Below, in pieces: positions 17,430 to 25,685 of a stretch of 64,000 nucleotides of DNA. Numbering within the stretch: the first letter of the stretch is position 1; the number at the start of each line of letters is the position of its first letter. Both the position numbers and the translations under genes were made by a program. The DNA lies in assembly GCF_026020075.1 (NCBI RefSeq), contig NZ_CP102772.1:1922001-1986000 (forward strand), in the 5' to 3' direction. The notes under the pieces are model-generated. The model worked only from the letters and a program-made list of their open reading frames with translations. It was not told the origin of the DNA and searched no databases. This stretch comes from Bosea sp. NBC_00550 (GTDB taxonomy: Bacteria > Pseudomonadota > Alphaproteobacteria > Rhizobiales > Beijerinckiaceae).

Positions 17430-17640
17430 GGACGATCCTTATGAGCGAACCGGCGGACGCTAGCCCATCCTGCCTCGGGCCGGAAACCGCTTTTGTCGAC
17501 GCGGATCGAGACCTCCGGCGTAAAGCCTCATCAGGCAACGCGAATTTCTTTCCGCCAACGCGATTCCAAGGTTGTGTTGCGCCGCCGCGAACCGCAAGAA
17601 TTATCGGCATACCTCACTCCTCGAATCGTAAGGTCAGGCT

Positions 17641-19434
17641 TTGGCCGGAACAGTCGATCCTTCCGCCTATAGGGACGTCGTCGTCGTGCTCGCGACGGCG
17701 GGCGTGATCGTGCCTCTCGCCAAGAGCCTCAAGGTCAATTCGATCATCGCCTTCGTCGCATGCGGCGCCCTTCTCGGCCCGTTCGGACTGGGTGGCCTCG
17801 TGTCGAAGGTGCCGCTTCTCGGCACGGTCACCATCTCGAGTCCGGAAGCCCTGGCCGGGCCGGCCGAATTAGGCGTCGCCTTCCTGCTCTTCGTCATCGG
17901 GCTGGAATTATCCTTCGAGCGCCTGATGACGATGAGGCGCCTCGTCTTCGGCCTCGGTCTCGGCCAGGTCGGGCTGAGCGCCGCCGCCATCGGGCTCGTC
18001 GCCTATGCCGTCGGCCAGCCGGCGGCGGCCGCCCTCATCATCGGCTTCGGCCTCGCCCTCTCCTCGACCGCGATGGTGGTCGAACTTCTCGCCGCCAAGA
18101 AGCGGATGACGACCTCGGCCGGCCGCGCCAGCTTCGCGATCCTGCTCTGCCAGGACCTCGCGGTCATCCCTCTACTCTTCCTGATCAGCGTCCTCGACGC
18201 GCAGAACGGCACGGGTTCCCTGCTCGCGGGCCTCGCGCAGGCGTTCATCCAGGCCTTCGCTGCGATCGCCACCATCATCGTCATCGGCCGGCTGGCGCTG
18301 CGGCCGCTCTTCCGCCTCGTCGCCTCGACCGGCTCGACCGAGAGCTTCATGGCGGCGACCTTGCTCACCGCGCTCGGCACCGGCCTGATCGCGGCGACGG
18401 CCGGGCTCTCGATGGGGCTGGGCGCCTTCATCGCCGGGCTGCTGCTCGCCGAGACGGAATTCCGCCGCGCCATCGAAGTCACCATCGACCCGTTCAAGTC
18501 GCTGCTGATCGGCGTCTTCTTCATCGCCGTCGGCATGAGCGTGAACCCGGGGCAGATCGCGGCACATCCCGGAGCGATTCTCGGCGCGTCGGCGGGTCTC
18601 ATTCTGGTCAAGGCGGCCATCACCTTTGCGCTCGCCCGCCGCTTCCGGCTGTCCTCGGCGACCGCGCTCGAAACCGCGCTCATGGTCGCGCCCGGCGGCG
18701 AGTTCGCCTTCGTGCTGCTCAATGCCGCGACGGGTGCGAGACTGATCGACCAGAGCGCCACCAGCATCGTTCTCGCCGCCGTCTCGCTGACGATGGTCGC
18801 GCTGCCCTTGCAGGCCAGGATCGCCCGCAACCTCGCCCAGAAGTTCGCGCGGCCGGTCATCCTACCGGACGAGGCCTCCGTGCTCCCGCCCGACGACCAT
18901 GCGCCGCGCGCCATCGTGGTCGGCGGCGGGCGCGTCGGCCGGCTCGTCGCTTCGATGCTGGACGAGCACGGCAAGTCCCACATCATCATCGATTCCGATG
19001 CCTCGCTGATCACGACGCAACGCCGGGCCGGCCGCCCGGCCTTCTATGGCGACGCGACCGAGCCGGAGTTCCTGCGCCTCTGCGGTCTGGAAGATGCGAC
19101 GGCGCTGATCGTGACGATCGACGGCTCCCGCGCCGTCGATGCAATCGTCCAAGCCGCCCGCACCCTGAGGCCCGACATCGTCATCGTCGCCCGCGCCCGC
19201 GACGCGGCCCATGCCCGCCATCTCTACGAGATCGGCGTCAACGATGCCGTGCCGGAGACGATCGAAGCCAGCCTGCAGCTGTCGGAGGCGGCGCTGGTCG
19301 GGCTCGGTGTGCCGATGGGCCTCGTCATCGCCTCGGTCCACGAGCGGCGCGACGGCTTCCGCGCCCAGCTCAAGCCGGCAGGCGCCGCGACAGCCCCCGC
19401 CGTTCCACGCCACGCCCGTTCGCGAAGGCTGTGA
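17641..19434 (+). CDS. CPA2-family cation:proton antiporter (KefB/YbaL-like) with TrkA-N domain
   Basis: A 597-residue protein with about 12 hydrophobic helices (roughly residues 10-385) and a cytosolic nucleotide-binding TrkA-N domain whose Rossmann motif VVGGGRVGRLVASMLDEHG begins near residue 424. Transporter motifs include GFGLALSSTAMVVELL and LGAFIAGLLLAETEFRRAI, typical of Kef/YbaL exchange proteins (K+ or Na+ against H+). The start is a TTG with AAGG about 9 bases upstream; no better-placed ATG is present. The gene ends 65 bases inside the convergent GT4 gene, an unusual tail overlap. Confidence 0.9.
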   Translation: MAGTVDPSAYRDVVVVLATAGVIVPLAKSLKVNSIIAFVACGALLGPFGLGGLVSKVPLLGTVTISSPEALAGPAELGVAFLLFVIGLELSFERLMTMRRLVFGLGLGQVGLSAAAIGLVAYAVGQPAAAALIIGFGLALSSTAMVVELLAAKKRMTTSAGRASFAILLCQDLAVIPLLFLISVLDAQNGTGSLLAGLAQAFIQAFAAIATIIVIGRLALRPLFRLVASTGSTESFMAATLLTALGTGLIAATAGLSMGLGAFIAGLLLAETEFRRAIEVTIDPFKSLLIGVFFIAVGMSVNPGQIAAHPGAILGASAGLILVKAAITFALARRFRLSSATALETALMVAPGGEFAFVLLNAATGARLIDQSATSIVLAAVSLTMVALPLQARIARNLAQKFARPVILPDEASVLPPDDHAPRAIVVGGGRVGRLVASMLDEHGKSHIIIDSDASLITTQRRAGRPAFYGDATEPEFLRLCGLEDATALIVTIDGSRAVDAIVQAARTLRPDIVIVARARDAAHARHLYEIGVNDAVPETIEASLQLSEAALVGLGVPMGLVIASVHERRDGFRAQLKPAGAATAPAVPRHARSRRL

Positions 19435-20482
19435 AACTGGACGGCGACACCGCGCCCGCCTCGCGCGGTACATAACCCGCCTGCTGCGCCACCCGCTTGA
19501 TATGCCCGTAGAACTGCGCCGCGCTGTGCGCCCAGCTATGGCGGGCGGCGAGTTCCAGGCAGATCTCGCGCGGTACTCGCAGCGCCTGCATGGCGGCACT
19601 GCGGAGATCCTCGTCCAGCACGCCAGCGTCGCTGCCGGCGAAGACGTCGCGCGGCCCCTGCACCGGGAACGCCGCGACCGGCAGTCCGCTTGCCGCAGCT
19701 TCCAGCAGCACGATGCCGAAGGTGTCGGTCAGGCTCGGGAAGACGAAGACATCGGAGGAGGCGTAGATTCCCGCCAGTTCCTCGCCTTCCTTGATGCCGA
19801 GGAAATGCGCTTCGGGATAGGCGCGCTGCAGATCGGCCCGTGCCGGCCCATCGCCGACGACGACCTTGCTGCCCGGTAGGCGCAGCGAGAGGAAGGCGTC
19901 GAGATTCTTCTCGACCGCCACGCGTCCGACACTGAGGAAGATCGGCCGCGGCAGGTCGAGCAGGCTCTGCGGGCGCGGATGGAACTGGCCGAGATCGACC
20001 CCGCGCCCCCAGCGCACCAGCTGCTGGAAGCCGTGCTGGCGCAGTTCCTCTTCCACCGTCGCTGTCGAGACCATCACGGCTGCGGCGGGACCATGGAAAC
20101 GGCGCAGCAGCCCGTAGCTCCAGCTCTCCGGAATCGGCCAGCGGGCGGCGATGTATTGCGGAAAGCGGGTGTGGTAGCTCGTCGTGAACGGGCGCTTCTG
20201 GGCGAGGCAGACGGCGCGCGTCAGCCAGCCGATCGGCCCCTCCGTCGCGATATGGATATGATCCGGCGCGAACTCCGCGATGCGGGCGGCAAGCGCGCGG
20301 CGCGTCGCCAGCGCCAGGCGGATATCGGGATAGCTCGGCAGGCCGATCTGGTGGAAGCCTTCCGGTGTCAGCGCCTGCGCGGTCACCCCGAAATCCGGCG
20401 CCGCCGCGATCATCCGCTCCAGCGAGCGGACGACCCCGTTGATCTGCGGGCGCCAGGCATCGGTGGCGACGAGGACGCGCAT
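19370..20482 (-). CDS. GT4-family glycosyltransferase (mannosyl/sulfoquinovosyl-type)
   Basis: A 370-residue retaining glycosyltransferase with a GT-B fold. N-terminal RVLVATDAWRPQINGVVRSL carries the loop for the acceptor, and the C-terminal half has the sugar-nucleotide motif FLSVGRVAVEKNLDAFLSL and the E-x7-E element FVFPSLTDTFGIVLLEAAAS. Such proteins (MgtA or SQD2-like) put mannose or a related sugar on a diacylglycerol-type lipid. The ATG shares a base with the stop of the upstream phosphoesterase gene (20482), so the two form an operon, consistent with a lipid-modification role. The actual sugar and lipid are not shown. Confidence 0.87.
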   Translation of the reverse strand: MRVLVATDAWRPQINGVVRSLERMIAAAPDFGVTAQALTPEGFHQIGLPSYPDIRLALATRRALAARIAEFAPDHIHIATEGPIGWLTRAVCLAQKRPFTTSYHTRFPQYIAARWPIPESWSYGLLRRFHGPAAAVMVSTATVEEELRQHGFQQLVRWGRGVDLGQFHPRPQSLLDLPRPIFLSVGRVAVEKNLDAFLSLRLPGSKVVVGDGPARADLQRAYPEAHFLGIKEGEELAGIYASSDVFVFPSLTDTFGIVLLEAAASGLPVAAFPVQGPRDVFAGSDAGVLDEDLRSAAMQALRVPREICLELAARHSWAHSAAQFYGHIKRVAQQAGYVPREAGAVSPSSFTAFANGRGVERRGLSRRLPA

Positions 20483-21387
20483 CAGCGCGCTTTCCGTTCA
20501 GCCGTTTCCGGCCGAACGCCAAGAATGCGCGCCAGCTCAAAAGGCCCGAGCTTGCTCCGGGCCGCCTCGACCAGTTCCGGCACGGCGACCGGGCGCACCG
20601 GCACGACGACCGGCGCGGCGGCCTCGCCCCTCAGCCGGTCCTGCGGCCAGCGGATCAGCTCGAAACGCCCGTCATGGTGCTCGACGAACGCCGTGCAGCT
20701 TTCGACCCAGTCCCCAGTGTTGATGTAGGTCAGCCCTTCGATCTCGCGATGGGCCGCGTGGTGGATATGGCCGCAGATCACGCCGTCGGCATGGTGCCGG
20801 CGCGCCTCGGCGGCAAGGCAGGTTTCGAACTCGCCGATATAGTTCACGGCGTTCTTGACCTTGTGCTTGGCCCAGGCCGAGAGCGACCAGTGCGGCAGCT
20901 GCAGCCAGCGGCGCACCTTGTTCAGCGCCATGTTGAGTCCGAGCGCCAGCGTGTACGCCCAGTCACCCAGCAGGGCGAGCCATTTGGCGTTGCGCACGAC
21001 GAGATCGAACAGGTCGCCATGGATGACGAGCAGGCGCTTGCCGTCGGCGGTCTCGTGGACGATGTCGTCGACCAGCGTGATGCCGCCGAACTGCAGGCCG
21101 GTGAAATCGCGCAGGAAGTCGTCGTGGTTGCCGGTGACGTAGATCAGCTTCGAGCCCTTGCGCACCTTGCGCAGCAGCTTCTGGATCACGTCGTTATGCG
21201 CCTGCGGGAAATACCAGCCGCTCTTCAGCCGCCAGCCGTCGATGATATCGCCGACGAGATAGATCTGCGGCGCGTCGTAGGCGCGCAGGAACTCCAGGAC
21301 GAGATCGGCCTGCGCCCCGCGTGTCCCCAGATGCAGATCCGAGATGAAGATGCTGCGGACCTGCTTCGCGTCGTCCTCGTCGCCCAT
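20482..21387 (-). CDS. LpxH-like metallophosphoesterase (UDP-2,3-diacylglucosamine diphosphatase family)
   Basis: A 301-residue calcineurin-like phosphoesterase. Metal-site motifs are FISDLHLGTRG (D17/H19), LVGDIIDGWRL, VTGNHDDFLR, VIHGDLFD and the terminal GHIHHAAH. The family is LpxH-like, though many alphaproteobacteria make lipid A through LpxI, and members next to GT4 enzymes may act on other phospholipids. The frame extends to 21504, but that would leave only 11 bases to a divergent gene; the ATG at 21387 fits the fold start (MGDEDDAKQVRSIFISDLH). Coupled to the GT4 gene downstream. Confidence 0.85.
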   Translation of the reverse strand: MGDEDDAKQVRSIFISDLHLGTRGAQADLVLEFLRAYDAPQIYLVGDIIDGWRLKSGWYFPQAHNDVIQKLLRKVRKGSKLIYVTGNHDDFLRDFTGLQFGGITLVDDIVHETADGKRLLVIHGDLFDLVVRNAKWLALLGDWAYTLALGLNMALNKVRRWLQLPHWSLSAWAKHKVKNAVNYIGEFETCLAAEARRHHADGVICGHIHHAAHREIEGLTYINTGDWVESCTAFVEHHDGRFELIRWPQDRLRGEAAAPVVVPVRPVAVPELVEAARSKLGPFELARILGVRPETAERKAR

Positions 21388-21515
21388 ACCGGACAGCCCC
21401 TGCTGTTGCGATGCTCGGGGCGTGTGTCTGATTTGCGTTGCGCTTTGATGACGGCGAGGCCAATCCATGGTCTGGGTGAGGGCCTCGAAAGCCTCCCTGC
21501 TCATCGGAGAACGCC

Positions 21516-22295
21516 ATGGATCTCGGAATCGCCGGCCGTACGGCCATCGTCTGCGCCTCCAGCAAGGGGCTCGGCCGCGGCTGCGCCGAAGCCCTGGCGG
21601 AAGCCGGCTGCACCGTCGTGATCAACGGCCGCAACGCCACGACCCTCGAGGCCACCGCAAGCGCCATCCGCGCCGCGACCGGCGCGACGATCATCGCCGT
21701 CGTCGCCGATGTCTCGACCCGCGCCGGACAGGACGCCCTGCTCGCCGCCGCGCCCAACCCCGACATCCTCGTCAACAACAATGGCGGCCCGCCGCCCAAG
21801 CCCTTCCGCGACGTGACGCGCGACGGACTGCTGGAAGGCGTCGTGCAGAACATGGCGACGCCGCTGGAGCTGGTTCAGCGCGTCATCGACGGCATGATCG
21901 AGCGCCGCTTCGGCCGCATCGTCAACATCACCTCCGCGAGCGTGGTGACGCCGCTGACCGGCCTCGACGTTTCCTCCGCCGCCCGCGCGGGCCTGACCGC
22001 CTTTCTCTCCGGCGTGGCCCGCGAGGTCGCGCATGCCAACGTCACCATCAACAACATCCTGCCCGGCGTGTTCGACACCGACCGGATCAAGACCGCGACC
22101 ACCAAGGTCGCCGAAATGCAGGGCATCAGCATCGAGGAGGCCACGAAGAAGCGGCTCGCCGCGGTCCCGGCCGGCCGCCTCGGCACGCCGAACGAATTCG
22201 GCAAGCTCTGCGCCTTCCTCGCCAGCGACCATGCCGGCTACATTACCGGCCAGAATTTCCTGATCGACGGGGGCTCTTTCCGCGGCACGTTCTGA
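21516..22295 (+). CDS. SDR-family oxidoreductase with altered catalytic tetrad
   Basis: A 259-residue classical-type short-chain dehydrogenase. The Rossmann glycine motif is ASSKGLGRGCAEALAEAG (residues 14-31), the NNNGG stretch matches NNAG, and the C-terminal AGYITGQNFLIDGGSFR is conserved. The catalytic YxxxK is replaced by SSAAR at residues 153-157 (Y to S153, K to R157), though serines 140-142 remain. A known branch of FabG-like proteins has a similar change, so it may have a different or lost reductase activity. Possibly followed by the palindrome at 22367. Confidence 0.85.
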   Translation: MDLGIAGRTAIVCASSKGLGRGCAEALAEAGCTVVINGRNATTLEATASAIRAATGATIIAVVADVSTRAGQDALLAAAPNPDILVNNNGGPPPKPFRDVTRDGLLEGVVQNMATPLELVQRVIDGMIERRFGRIVNITSASVVTPLTGLDVSSAARAGLTAFLSGVAREVAHANVTINNILPGVFDTDRIKTATTKVAEMQGISIEEATKKRLAAVPAGRLGTPNEFGKLCAFLASDHAGYITGQNFLIDGGSFRGTF

Positions 22296-22366
22296 GCCGC
22301 GCGCCGCGGGCTTGGCGGGGTTGCAGAGTTCACGCTTCGCCGCCCTGCCTGGACATGGTCTAAGCA

Positions 22367-22396
22367 CAGGAACGGTTTCGCTCGAAACCGTTCCTG
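22367..22396. promoter_or_regulatory. 30-bp perfect inverted repeat before the EamA gene
   Basis: A 14-bp arm (CAGGAACGGTTTCG) and its exact complement are separated by CT, ending 21 bases before the TTG start of the transporter gene. There is no U-run. It could be a hairpin that ends the SDR transcript or an operator for the transporter; with this position close to the start, an operator or leader structure is the more attractive reading. Confidence 0.6.
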
Positions 22397-22417
22397 CTCC
22401 CCTGGCGCACCGTTCCG

Positions 22418-23341
22418 TTGTCCCCTTTTCTCGGCATCACCCTCAAGCTGGTTTCGGCACTGGCCTTCACCCTGATGTCGGCGGCGATCAAGTCGATCTC
22501 GACGCGCTATCCGACGGGTGAGATCGTCTTCATCCGCTCCTTCTTCGCGATGATCCCCCTGCTCATCTGGCTGGCCTGGCGCTCCGAGCTGCCGGCGGCG
22601 CTGAAGACGAGCAATCTGCGCGGCCACCTCAAGCGCGGCATCATGGGCTCGACCGGCATGTTCTGCGGCTTCGCGGCGCTGCAGTTCCTGCCCTTGTCGG
22701 AAGCGGTGGCGATCGGTTACGCCGCGCCGCTCGCCGTCGTCATGCTCGCCGCGCTCGTCCTCAAGGAACGGGTCCGCATCTATCGCTGGAGCGCGGTGGC
22801 GATCGGTTTCGTCGGCGTGCTGATCATGCTCTCGCCACATCTCGGCGCCGGCGCCCATCCGATGGGCACGGGCTCGGCCATCGGCGCCGCGCTCGGCCTC
22901 GCCGGCGCCTTCTGCTCGGCCTTCGCCTCGGTCGAGGTCCGGCTCCTGACCCAGACCGAGCGCACCGGCGCCATCGTCTTCTACTTCATGCTGCTGACCA
23001 GCCTGCTCGGCTTCTCGACCATCCTGCTCGGCTGGAACATCCCCGATCTCCAGGACGCCCTGCTGATGGTCGTCATTGGCATCCTCGGCGGGCTCGGCCA
23101 GATCCTGATCGTGCAGGCCTATCGCTACGGCGATGCCTCGCTGATCGCGCCGTTCGAGTACTCGACGATGCTCTGGGCCGTGGCGATCGGCTGGTTCTGG
23201 TTCGGCGAATGGCCACCGATGACGATCCTGATCGGCGCCTTCATCGTCATCACCTCCGGCATCTATGTGATCCTGCGCGAACGCCAGCTCGGCCTCGCAC
23301 GGCGCGAGCAGCGCGAGGTCGGCCCCAGCCGCATAACCTGA
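22418..23341 (+). CDS. EamA/DMT-family transporter
   Basis: A 307-residue membrane protein with ten predicted transmembrane helices arranged as two EamA repeats (about residues 5-140 and 150-295). Features include PTGEIVFIRSFFAMIPLLIW in the first half and the second-repeat ending PFEYSTMLWAVAIGWFWFGE. Such drug/metabolite exporters often move amino acids or nucleobases; no substrate is shown. The start is TTG at 22418, weakly supported, chosen because the first helix begins just after. A palindrome lies 21 bases upstream, and an XRE-cupin regulator follows 82 bases later on the same strand, so it may be under that regulator. Confidence 0.88.
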   Translation: MSPFLGITLKLVSALAFTLMSAAIKSISTRYPTGEIVFIRSFFAMIPLLIWLAWRSELPAALKTSNLRGHLKRGIMGSTGMFCGFAALQFLPLSEAVAIGYAAPLAVVMLAALVLKERVRIYRWSAVAIGFVGVLIMLSPHLGAGAHPMGTGSAIGAALGLAGAFCSAFASVEVRLLTQTERTGAIVFYFMLLTSLLGFSTILLGWNIPDLQDALLMVVIGILGGLGQILIVQAYRYGDASLIAPFEYSTMLWAVAIGWFWFGEWPPMTILIGAFIVITSGIYVILRERQLGLARREQREVGPSRIT

Positions 23342-23422
23342 CGCCCGCATGGGCATTGTTCGCTTGTTCAAACGATCGTCCGCCGTTACAAACGACACAT
23401 CAGTCGAAACGGGGCCGGATGC

Positions 23423-24043
23423 ATGGGAATCGAGACGAAAGAGCGCGGCGGGCGGGAGCTTGAGTCCGGAGCTCAGGTGATCTCGGGCCAGCTCGGCAAG
23501 ACGATCCAGCGCCTGCGCAAGGCCTATAATTTCTCGCTCTCCGATCTCGCCGAGCAGTCCGGCGTCGCCAAGTCGATCATCAGTCAGATCGAGCGCAACG
23601 AGACCAACCCGACGCTGGCGACGATCTGGCGGCTCTCGCAGGCGCTCGACATCTCGATCGAGCGCGTGCTCTCCAGCGGCGAGGAAGAGCCCTTCATCGA
23701 CAAGACCACACGAGCCGACACGCCGATCCTCGTTTCCGAGGACGGCAAGCTCAGGCTCGCGATCGTCGGCTGGATCAAGACGGTCGAATGGCTGCAATGG
23801 TACGAGGTCTCGTCCGAGCCCGGCGGGGAGCTCGACTCCGAGGGGCATCAGCGTGGCTCGATCGAGTCGCTCTCGGTCACCGCCGGCGAGTTCGAGGTCG
23901 AGGTCGGCGACATCGTCCAGCGCGCCAAGGCCGGCGAGACGCTGCGCTACCGCTGCGACCGCCGCCACGTCGTCCGCTGCGTCGGCAACGAACCCGGCCA
24001 CGCCCTGATGGTCTGCATCCTCAAGGCGGCGGTGATGGAGTAG
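23423..24043 (+). CDS. XRE-family regulator with C-terminal cupin domain
   Basis: A 206-residue two-domain regulator. The N-terminal HTH (about residues 24-80) reads LGKTIQRLRKAYNFSLSDLA, EQSGVAKSIISQIERNETNP, and the cupin (about 125-205) reads HQRGSIESLSVTAGEFEVEV with IVQRAKAGETLRYRCDRRHV. Such proteins sense a small ligand and control nearby transport or catabolic genes; the EamA transporter upstream is a likely target. The 3' end (from about 23854) is repeated in damaged form at 25509-25685 on the other side of the GT8 gene. Confidence 0.9.
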   Translation: MGIETKERGGRELESGAQVISGQLGKTIQRLRKAYNFSLSDLAEQSGVAKSIISQIERNETNPTLATIWRLSQALDISIERVLSSGEEEPFIDKTTRADTPILVSEDGKLRLAIVGWIKTVEWLQWYEVSSEPGGELDSEGHQRGSIESLSVTAGEFEVEVGDIVQRAKAGETLRYRCDRRHVVRCVGNEPGHALMVCILKAAVME

Positions 24044-24075
24044 GCAGACGCTCCGCTCCCATGCACGCATCTTCC

Positions 24076-24100
24076 CGCCCGCGCATCGCGCGGGCGTTTT
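24076..24100 (+). terminator. Rho-independent terminator after the XRE-cupin gene
   Basis: A 9-bp perfect stem (CGCCCGCGC / GCGCGGGCG) with a 3-base loop and TTTT, 32 bases after the stop. Confidence 0.88.
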
Positions 24101-24298
24101 ATATTCGAGGGGCAACGGAGCGCTGCGAGCCGCCGGGCGCGGGATTTGCTCCTCCTCTCGATCAGCCGGCGACGCGAACGCCCCCCGCCAGATAGACCGC
24201 GACAACGTTGAAGCAGGCCTCGACCAGACGGGCGCGAAAGGCCGACGCAGGCCCTCGGCCATGCAACGAGAGCCTCGCGCCCGCCGGAAACAGATTTG

Positions 24299-25342
24299 TC
24301 AGGCAGGCCGCAAAGCCGTCTGCAGCAAGCCGACTGCCGCCCTCTTGAGACGCCACAGCGCGTAGAAGGCTCGATAGCCGATCACGCTTTCAAGCTTCGC
24401 AAAAGGCGAAATATCAACCCTGCGCCAGTATGGCGTCATCTTCAGGTATCTGACGAAAAATGATGACCGCGGTTTTTTGTAGTCAGCATTCCATGGTTTG
24501 TACTTGCCGTCATAGTGCACGATGAATGGGCTGTTTCTGGAAGAGATCCATTCGGCACGGCTGTAGGCTGGCGCAACCCATCGCTCCGGAAGCAGGGAGG
24601 TGGACACCTGGTTCCAGCGCTGGTCAAGGCGGAACCAGTCATCGAAGAGGACTGCGTTGAGCGCGCCTTGATCGAGAAACTGAACGCGGTCCTTGTGCTC
24701 GGCGAGATAATGAAACACGCGCTCCGACACGTTACGTTCTCGCCAGAGCTTCAGATTAATGACGAGTACACCGCTTTGAAAATAGCGGTTTGATGGCGGG
24801 ATGCCGAGCTCGGCATAGTTGAACACAACGGGATCGGATTCCGATGTCGACGACGTATTCAATGCCGGTGGCGCATCCAGCTTCGACGATACGTAAGGAT
24901 ACCAAACGTTCGATACAGCCGAAATCGCGAATTCGGGGTTCGCTGCATCGCTGAGCGAAGCGAGATCCGCCAGGACGACGAGATCGCAGTCGAGATAGAT
25001 GACCTGCTCGCAATCGGCTGGCAGGACATGGGGGGCCAGCAGTCGCGAATAGGCATCTGGCGAGATGTACTTCAGATCCCCTTGTGAGAAAAACGCCTCG
25101 AAAGAAGAGAGATCGACTGGCGACCAGTGGAAGGTGATCTCGACCTTCTCGCGCGCCATCTCGCCGATCACCCGCTCAAGCTCGAGCCGCGCGGCAGCCT
25201 CGATATCGGAGGTCAGAACATGGATATGCAACGGCCGATCTGATTTGTAGTTGCACACTACTGACGTCAACATCACGGTGAGCGGCATGATATACCGGGT
25301 ATTGGATGCGCAAAGAAGGTGAACATCTTCCTTTCCAGCCAC
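24299..25342 (-). CDS. GT8-family glycosyltransferase
   Basis: A 347-residue retaining glycosyltransferase of the GT8/LgtC-type fold. The metal-binding DxD is in YLDCDLVVLADL (D118-D120), and RYFQSGVLVINLKLWRERN, QGALNAVLFDDWFRLDQRWN and SPFIVHYDGKYKPWN are family motifs that hold the donor sugar and the second metal ligand. The GTG start at 25342 has a strong GGGAGGG 6 bases upstream. Composition is clearly AT-richer than the neighbours, and the gene sits between the XRE-cupin gene and a degraded copy of that gene's 3' end. It probably modifies a surface polysaccharide, and it is likely to have been acquired by transfer. Confidence 0.88.
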   Translation of the reverse strand: MAGKEDVHLLCASNTRYIMPLTVMLTSVVCNYKSDRPLHIHVLTSDIEAAARLELERVIGEMAREKVEITFHWSPVDLSSFEAFFSQGDLKYISPDAYSRLLAPHVLPADCEQVIYLDCDLVVLADLASLSDAANPEFAISAVSNVWYPYVSSKLDAPPALNTSSTSESDPVVFNYAELGIPPSNRYFQSGVLVINLKLWRERNVSERVFHYLAEHKDRVQFLDQGALNAVLFDDWFRLDQRWNQVSTSLLPERWVAPAYSRAEWISSRNSPFIVHYDGKYKPWNADYKKPRSSFFVRYLKMTPYWRRVDISPFAKLESVIGYRAFYALWRLKRAAVGLLQTALRPA

Positions 25343-25508
25343 TATTCACCCTCCCGAAGCTTTGGCCCGACGAGGTAAGTCTAGTCCGAGGCAGGAGAAA
25401 GGATAAGTCGATGCGAGGCACTCAAAATAGGGAGCGCCATGCGCAAAGGTGGCATACGACTGCGACCAGCGGCGTTCGCCAAAGCTAGCTTTGCCACTCT
25501 CGCGACGG

Positions 25509-25685
25509 CGCTCGATCGAAGCGCTCTCGGTCACCGCAGGAGAATTCGAGGTCGAGGTCAGCAACATCGTCCAGCGCGCCAAGGTCGGCGAAACGCTGCG
25601 ACCGCCGCCACGTCGTCCGCTGCGTCGGCAACGAACCCGGCCACGCCTTGATGGGCTGCATCTCAAGGCGGCGGTGATGGAGTAG
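25509..25685 (+). pseudogene. Degraded partial copy of the XRE-cupin gene 3' end
   Basis: This stretch matches 23854-24043, the 3' end of the XRE-cupin gene: both have GCTCGATCGA, SxLSVTAGEFEVEV, IVQRAKxGETLR and the same final GGCGGCGGTGATGGAGTAG. It carries substitutions, an 11-bp deletion between GCTGCG repeats and a single-base deletion, so the reading frame is broken. It has no HTH part. Its 3' end overlaps the HAD gene's 3' end, on the opposite strand. Confidence 0.85.

Noticed and set aside
22238..24262. 674-codon minus-strand open frame across the SDR end, EamA and XRE-cupin genes
   Set aside because: It crosses two true genes and a terminator in the opposite sense, is Asp/Arg/Gln-rich, and shows no domain.
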